Of a stretch of DNA of 64,000 bases, positions 59,755-64,000 are shown piece by piece. Position numbers and translations under genes: made by a program. This DNA comes from Mesorhizobium erdmanii USDA 3471 (GTDB lineage: Bacteria; Pseudomonadota; Alphaproteobacteria; Rhizobiales; Rhizobiaceae): contig NZ_AXAE01000005.1 of assembly GCF_000472705.1 (NCBI RefSeq), positions 476,176 to 540,175 on the forward strand, given 5' to 3'. Every line of letters begins with the position of its first letter. The stretch's first letter is position 1. The notes under the pieces are model-generated. The model was not told where the DNA came from. It worked only from the letters and a program-made list of their open reading frames with translations, and made no database searches.

Positions 59755-60816
59755 ATGGACCAGTGCGCAAAACCCGCCCCACACGAAATCCGGCGGGCAC
59801 GGTCGGAGAATCTGAAAACGCGCGAGCGTGACCTGGCTGCCCAACTCGGCATTGCAGAAGCCGAGTTGGTCGCTGCCCATTGCGGCGATGGCGTCATCCG
59901 CATCGAACCGCGCGTCAACGACCTTTTGACCGGGCTCGAAGCAGTCGGCGAGGTGATGGCGCTGACCCGCAACGAGAGCGCCGTGCACGAGAAGATCGGT
60001 GTCTACGACAAGGTCGTCACCGGCAACCACAATGCCATGGTGCTTGGCGAGAACATCGACCTGCGCATCTTCCCGAAGCTCTGGGCGCACGGCTTTGCCG
60101 TGGAGAAGCGCGACGGCGACGAGATCCGCCGCAGCCTGCAGTTCTTCGATGCGGCCGGCGAGGCGGTGCACAAGGTGCATCTGCGGCCGACCTCCAGCCT
60201 CTATGCCTACCAGAAGCTGGTCACCTCGCTGGAATCGTCGAACCAGGAGCCGACGGTCGCCATCTCCGGGCAAGCCTTCGACGATGAGGGCGAGGCCACG
60301 GCGACGACCGCCAACCTTGACGATCTGCGCGACCGATGGAGCCGGCTGACCGACGTGCACCAGTTCTTCGGCATGCTGAAAACGCTCAAACTCAGCCGCC
60401 GCCAGGCGGTGCGCATGGTCGGCACGGACTATGCCTGGCTGCTCGACAATGATGCGGTCCGCGCCATGTTCCACCATGCCGCCGAAGGAGAGATGCCGAT
60501 CATGTGCTTCGTGGGAAACCGCGGCTGCATCCAGATCCATTCCGGGCCGATCAAGTCGATCAAGCCGATGGGGCCGTGGATCAACGTGCTGGACGAAACC
60601 TTCCATCTGCATCTGCGAACCGACCACATTCATGAGGTCTGGGCAGTGCGCAAGCCGACCAAGGACGGCCATGTCACCTCGCTCGAGGTCTACGCCGCCA
60701 ATGGCGAGATGATCATCCAATTCTTCGGCAAGCGCCACGAAGGCGAGAGCGAGCGCGACGACTGGCGGTTCCTGGCCGAGAACCTGCCGCGCATGCCAAA
60801 CCCGACAGCGGCCTGA
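59755..60816 (+). CDS. hmuS: Hemin-degrading factor/heme-handling protein HmuS
   Basis: A 353-residue protein made of two related HemS/ChuX halves. The signature segments are GVYDKVVTGNHNAMVLGENIDLRIF in the first half and NRGCIQIHSGPIKSIK with FHLHLR in the second; the latter includes the heme-ligand-like His. It binds heme in the cytosol and passes it on or helps degrade it. It lies between hmuP and hmuT with short gaps. Confidence 0.9.
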   Translation: MDQCAKPAPHEIRRARSENLKTRERDLAAQLGIAEAELVAAHCGDGVIRIEPRVNDLLTGLEAVGEVMALTRNESAVHEKIGVYDKVVTGNHNAMVLGENIDLRIFPKLWAHGFAVEKRDGDEIRRSLQFFDAAGEAVHKVHLRPTSSLYAYQKLVTSLESSNQEPTVAISGQAFDDEGEATATTANLDDLRDRWSRLTDVHQFFGMLKTLKLSRRQAVRMVGTDYAWLLDNDAVRAMFHHAAEGEMPIMCFVGNRGCIQIHSGPIKSIKPMGPWINVLDETFHLHLRTDHIHEVWAVRKPTKDGHVTSLEVYAANGEMIIQFFGKRHEGESERDDWRFLAENLPRMPNPTAA

Positions 60817-60827
60817 GGAGAACGACA

Positions 60828-61718
60828 ATGGGCTGTTTTTCCAGGACCATCGCCGGCCCGATGATCGGCCTCGCCTTGGCTGTCACCGCGCTGCAGCCGG
60901 CCAGCGCCACCGAGGGCGTCTCGGTCTTTCCCGATACGTCGAAGATCGCCGCCATAGGCGGTTCGATTACGGAAATCGTCTATGCGCTTGGCGAGGAAAA
61001 ACATCTGGTGGCGCGCGATTCCACCAGCCGCTATCCGAAAGCGGCGCTCGACCTGCCTGATGTCGGCTATATGCGCGCGCTGTCGCCGGAAGGTGTGCTG
61101 TCGGTCAATCCGACCGGCATCCTGGCGCTGCATGGCAGCGGCCCCAAAGAAGCGGTCGACGTGCTGAAGAAGACGAGCATACCCTTCATCGAAGTGCCCG
61201 AGCACTACAGCCACGAAGGTATCCTCGAAAAGGTCCGGATCGTCGGTAAGGCGCTCGGCGTCGGTGCCAAGGCCGAGGTGCTGGCCAAGGAGCTCGATGC
61301 GAAGCTGGCATCAGCTGAAAGGCAGACCGCCTCGATCAAGCAGCGCAAGCGCATCCTGTTCGTGCTGTCGATACAGGGCGGCAAGATACTGGCCGCCGGC
61401 AGCGACACGGCGGCCGACGGCATGGTCAAGCTGGCGGGCGGGGTCAATGCCGTGGATGGCTTCTCCGGCTACAAGCAGATGTTCGACGAGGCGATCATCA
61501 CCGCCAGGCCTGACGTCATCCTGATGATGAGCAATGCCGGGCCGCCGGTGTCGGACGACGAGTTGTTCGGCAATCCCACCGTTGCCTCGACGCCGGCTGG
61601 GGCCGCGCGCAAGGTGATCCGTATCGATGGCGGCTATCTGCTCGGCTTCGGGCCGCGCACGGCCGAAGCCATCCACGACCTCGCCGTCTCGCTCTATGGC
61701 GCGCAGGTCACGGACTGA
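60828..61718 (+). CDS. hmuT: Periplasmic heme-binding protein HmuT
   Basis: A 296-residue periplasmic binding protein of the vitamin B12/heme type. The signal peptide ends at about PASA. GGSITEIVYALGEE is the family start, and ARDSTSRYP follows with the conserved Tyr. HmuT hands heme to HmuU. It starts 11 bases after the hmuS stop, with GAGGAGA upstream. Confidence 0.9.
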   Translation: MGCFSRTIAGPMIGLALAVTALQPASATEGVSVFPDTSKIAAIGGSITEIVYALGEEKHLVARDSTSRYPKAALDLPDVGYMRALSPEGVLSVNPTGILALHGSGPKEAVDVLKKTSIPFIEVPEHYSHEGILEKVRIVGKALGVGAKAEVLAKELDAKLASAERQTASIKQRKRILFVLSIQGGKILAAGSDTAADGMVKLAGGVNAVDGFSGYKQMFDEAIITARPDVILMMSNAGPPVSDDELFGNPTVASTPAGAARKVIRIDGGYLLGFGPRTAEAIHDLAVSLYGAQVTD

Positions 61719-61755
61719 GCAGGCATATCATGGTCAATCAATCGATCGCCGGCCG

Positions 61756-62832
61756 ATGAAGGCGATGGCGAATGCATTAGAAGGCGACCGCTCTGGCCGC
61801 GCCCGCATCGTCATCCTGCTGCTGTGGCTGGGACTGGCGGCTTCTGTGTTCTTGTCCCTGACGTCGGGGGCGTCGGACGCGTCAGCCGTCAACGTTATCG
61901 GGGACTGGCTTTTTGGCGGCATTCCAAGGGATGCGGCGCTGAGCGCCCGCGACAGCCTGATCGTCTATGACATCCGCTTGCCGCGCATCGTCCTCGGCAT
62001 GCTGGTGGGGGCTGCGCTCGCGGTTTCGGGCGCGGTCATGCAGGGGCTGTTTCGCAATCCGCTGGCCGATCCCGGCCTCATCGGCGTTTCCGCCGGCTCC
62101 AGCCTCGGCGCGGTAGCCGTCATCGTGCTTGGCACCACTGCGCTGGCGCCGGTGACGGCCTTGCTCGGGACGCTCGCGCTGCCGCTGGCCGCCTTCTCCG
62201 GTGGCCTTGCCACGACGCTGGTGCTCTATCAGGTTGCCACGCGACGCGGGCAAACCTCGGTCGCCACCACGCTGCTCGCCGGCATCGCGCTGGCGGCACT
62301 TGCCATGGCTCTGACCGGCATCCTCATCTTCGTGGCTGACGATCGCCAGTTGCGCGATCTGACTTTCTGGCAACTCGGATCGCTCGGCGGCGCAACATGG
62401 CAAAAGATCGGTTCCGTCGGGCCGATCATCATCCTGGCGCTGGCGGCGATGCCGTTCCTTGCGCGGGGCCTCAATGCGCTGGCGCTGGGCGAGGCGACCG
62501 CCGGCCATCTCGGCATTCCGGTGCAGCGGCTGAAATATACGGCGATCATCGGTGTCTCGGCTGCCGTTGGCGCGTCCGTCGCCGTCAGCGGCGGCATCGG
62601 CTTTGTCGGCATCGTCGTGCCTCATCTGCTGCGCCTGCTGATCGGTCCGGACAATCGCTATCTGCTGCCGGCCTCCGCCCTGCTCGGCGCTTCGCTGCTG
62701 CTGCTGGCCGACGCGATCGCCCGCACCATCGTCGCGCCGGCCGAATTGCCGATCGGCATCGTCACCGCGATATCAGGGGCGCCGTTCTTCCTGTGGATAT
62801 TGCTGCGCAAACGCGGCGTGGTCGATCTGTGA
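61756..62832 (+). CDS. hmuU: Heme ABC transporter permease HmuU
   Basis: A 358-residue FecCD-type permease with about ten membrane spans. The conserved segments DIRLPRIVLGMLVGAALAVSG, GLFRNPLADPGLIGVSAGSS and GGIGFVGIVVPHLLRLLIG are all present. It forms the channel for heme with HmuV. The ATG at 61756 is used; the ATG three codons later is equally good. No strong ribosome site is seen. Confidence 0.88.
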   Translation: MKAMANALEGDRSGRARIVILLLWLGLAASVFLSLTSGASDASAVNVIGDWLFGGIPRDAALSARDSLIVYDIRLPRIVLGMLVGAALAVSGAVMQGLFRNPLADPGLIGVSAGSSLGAVAVIVLGTTALAPVTALLGTLALPLAAFSGGLATTLVLYQVATRRGQTSVATTLLAGIALAALAMALTGILIFVADDRQLRDLTFWQLGSLGGATWQKIGSVGPIIILALAAMPFLARGLNALALGEATAGHLGIPVQRLKYTAIIGVSAAVGASVAVSGGIGFVGIVVPHLLRLLIGPDNRYLLPASALLGASLLLLADAIARTIVAPAELPIGIVTAISGAPFFLWILLRKRGVVDL

Positions 62833-62853
62833 GATTGGGATTGTGAGGCTGGG

Positions 62854-63642
62854 ATGATCGAGGCAAGGGACGTTTCGGTTGATATCGCAGGCATGCGCAT
62901 CGTCGGCGATGTCGATTTCGATGCGCGACCCGGCGAGGTCGCGGCGATCGTCGGCCCCAACGGATCCGGTAAGACGACGTTCCTAAAGGCCTTGTCGGGT
63001 GAGATCGTCCATGCCGGGCGCATCACCCTCAACGGCCGGAGATTGTCTTCGATGAAACCGGTCGAGATTGCCGTGCATCGCGCGGTGCTGCCGCAGGCGA
63101 CGACGCTGTCCTTCCCGTTCACGGTGCGCGAGGTGGTCAAGCTGGGCCTTGTCGGCGGCCGCTCGGGTGCCTTGCCCGGCGAGGACGTGCGGCTGCCGGA
63201 ACGGGCGCTGGCGCGTGTCGACCTTGATGGTTTCGCCGGGCGTTTCTATCAGGAGCTTTCAGGCGGCGAGCAGCAGCGCGTCCAGCTTGCGCGCGTGCTT
63301 TGCCAGGTCTGGGCACCGGTGCTCGACGGCAAACCGCGCTATCTGTTCCTCGACGAGCCGGTTTCCAGCCTCGACATCAAGCACCAGCTGATCATCATGA
63401 ACATCGCCCGCGACTTCGCCCGAAGGGGCGGCGGCGTGGTTGCCATCCTGCACGACCTCAACCTGACGGCCATGTATGCCGACCGCATCTTCGTCATGCA
63501 TCGCGGCCGGTTGGCCGCGACCGGGTCTCCGTCGGATGTGCTGAGCGACGACCTGATCGAGAAAGTGTTCGACTGCCGGATGAGGGTCGGCGTTCTGCCG
63601 GCCGGCAATGTGCCGTTCGTCCTGCCGCAATCGGCGGCTTAG
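62854..63642 (+). CDS. hmuV: Heme ABC transporter ATPase HmuV
   Basis: A 262-residue ABC ATPase. Walker A is GPNGSGKTT (34-42), the signature is LSGGEQQRV and Walker B is YLFLDEPVSSLD, followed by the switch His in LHDLNLT. It drives heme import through HmuU. It starts 21 bases after hmuU. No intrinsic terminator was noticed; a family C repeat follows at 63684. Confidence 0.9.
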   Translation: MIEARDVSVDIAGMRIVGDVDFDARPGEVAAIVGPNGSGKTTFLKALSGEIVHAGRITLNGRRLSSMKPVEIAVHRAVLPQATTLSFPFTVREVVKLGLVGGRSGALPGEDVRLPERALARVDLDGFAGRFYQELSGGEQQRVQLARVLCQVWAPVLDGKPRYLFLDEPVSSLDIKHQLIIMNIARDFARRGGGVVAILHDLNLTAMYADRIFVMHRGRLAATGSPSDVLSDDLIEKVFDCRMRVGVLPAGNVPFVLPQSAA

Positions 63643-63683
63643 GGTTGCTGGCAAGGAAGGTTCGCCGAAGCCTTTCCAACTTC

Positions 63684-63738
63684 GTCATCCACGGGCAGAG
63701 CGGGAGCGAAGCTCTGTCGCGGAGACCCGAGGATCCTG
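63684..63738. repeat. Family C (REP-like) repeat, partial copy next to the IS110 end
   Basis: GTCATCCACGGGCAGAGCGGGAGCGAAGCTC resembles the copy at 28420-28494 in its left half and continues as CGGAGACCCGAGGATCC. Only part of the palindrome is present, and the IS110-type left end begins about here, which suggests that the element inserted into the repeat. Confidence 0.6.
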
Positions 63739-63739
63739 T

Positions 63740-63905
63740 GTGTTGTTCCCATGCTATGATTGAAGTGGGAAGGAGACCGAGAGGATCCTGGTCGTCTTTT
63801 TGAGGACAGGCCGCGGCATGGCTCGGTCCCTTCCCACCGGTGAACCATCAACCTGAACAGTTGCACGGGGCTGTTCCAAGCAGACCCCGCACCACAGGAA
63901 GAGGC
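63740..63905 (+). ncRNA. Candidate bridge RNA in the IS110 left end
   Basis: Between the repeat and the transposase start lies a non-coding stretch with strong secondary structure. A near-perfect 16-bp stem, GTGGGAAGGAGACCGAG (63765-63781) against CTCGGTCCCTTCCCAC (63822-63837), encloses a 40-base loop with a smaller dyad (CCTGGTCGTC, TTTTT, GAGGACAGG). IS110 elements of this group encode a guide (bridge) RNA at this place. Limits are approximate. Confidence 0.45.
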
Positions 63906-63912
63906 GTGGGAC

Positions 63913-64000
63913 ATGATAATGCAGAACTATGTCGGCTGCGATATCTCAAAGCAGTGGCTCGATTTTTTTGATGAGACAAGCAGTCGGTGCCAGCGCATCG
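63913..64000 (+). mobile_element. IS110-family transposase, 5' end only (cut by window edge)
   Basis: From the ATG at 63913 the frame gives 29 codons beginning MIMQNYVGCDISKQWLDFFD. YVGCDISKQWLDFF is the first part of the DEDD catalytic domain of IS110-type recombinases, with the first catalytic Asp in GCDISK. The rest of the gene lies beyond the window. A second in-frame ATG at 63919 is possible. AGGAAGAGG lies upstream. The codon use is slightly less GC-rich (GATTTTTTTGAT) than in the neighbours, in line with a mobile origin. Confidence 0.8.

Noticed and set aside
1..64000. CRISPR array, rRNA operon or prophage
   Set aside because: I saw no regularly spaced direct repeats, no rRNA sequence and no phage structural or integrase genes. 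The repeats present are dispersed hairpin elements.

Overview
The base composition (GC-rich, about 62-64% by eye), the gene families and the intergenic repeats point to an alphaproteobacterium of the order Rhizobiales, most likely Mesorhizobium or a close relative. The strongest markers are the acpXL-lpxXL cluster for very-long-chain fatty acid lipid A, a rhizobial-type hmu heme locus, an Lrp-type putR next to putA, and hairpin repeats of the kind scattered through Mesorhizobium chromosomes. The window reads as ordinary chromosome with short repeats. At the extreme right edge the start of an IS110-family insertion sequence is cut off.

Layout. 1-5.2 kb: the end of a class I glutamine amidotransferase, a small unknown protein, betaine/homocysteine methyltransferase (bmt), an XRE regulator, a histidine-box desaturase and a solitary cytosolic PhnD-like binding protein. 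5.1-10.7 kb: a minus-strand operon for methylated compounds, in transcription order an MttB-superfamily methyltransferase, a dimethylglycine/sarcosine dehydrogenase and a DddP-like M24 protein that keeps every metal ligand and the catalytic Asp of DMSP lyase DddP. 11-18.4 kb: two tandem paralogous MFS transporters, a prolyl oligopeptidase, a class III aminotransferase and two small proteins. 18.7-24.9 kb: a valine-type pair (mmsB and acyl-CoA dehydrogenase), a cupin resembling DddL/DddQ/DddK DMSP lyases coupled to cobQ, a TauE/SafE exporter and a TerB-like protein. 25-31.5 kb: a peptide/nickel-type ABC transporter with a fused double ATPase, followed upstream by an M20 hydrolase. 31.7-39.8 kb: an L,D-transpeptidase, an outer-membrane protein, the lpxXL-adh-fabF1-fabF2-acpXL cluster and a slipin. 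40.1-44.2 kb: two abnormal tRNA-like genes, a histidine phosphatase and a caspase-like/TPR protein. 44.3-55.1 kb: an AEC transporter, succinate-semialdehyde dehydrogenase, aldose epimerase and KDG kinase, a FixH/YtkA-like protein with a MauG/MbnH-type diheme peroxidase, and putR/putA. 55.2-63.6 kb: a complete heme uptake and degradation locus (IsdG-type oxygenase, tonB, hmuR, and divergent hmuPSTUV). 63.7-64 kb: a repeat, an IS110 left end with a candidate bridge RNA, and the transposase start.

How it works together. bmt, the MttB-like protein and the dehydrogenase suggest removal of methyl groups from glycine betaine or similar N-methyl compounds. The DddP-like protein and the separate cupin suggest that the sulfur analogue DMSP, or a related onium compound, is also handled. 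The lipid A cluster builds a C28-type acyl chain from AcpXL using a catalytic ketosynthase paired with a cysteine-less partner; the fabZ expected in this cluster is not present. The heme genes form a divergon around one AT-rich regulatory region. Three families of hairpin repeats fill many gene ends, and several genes take their stop codon from them.

All calls come from reading the sequence and remembered family knowledge. No database search was run.
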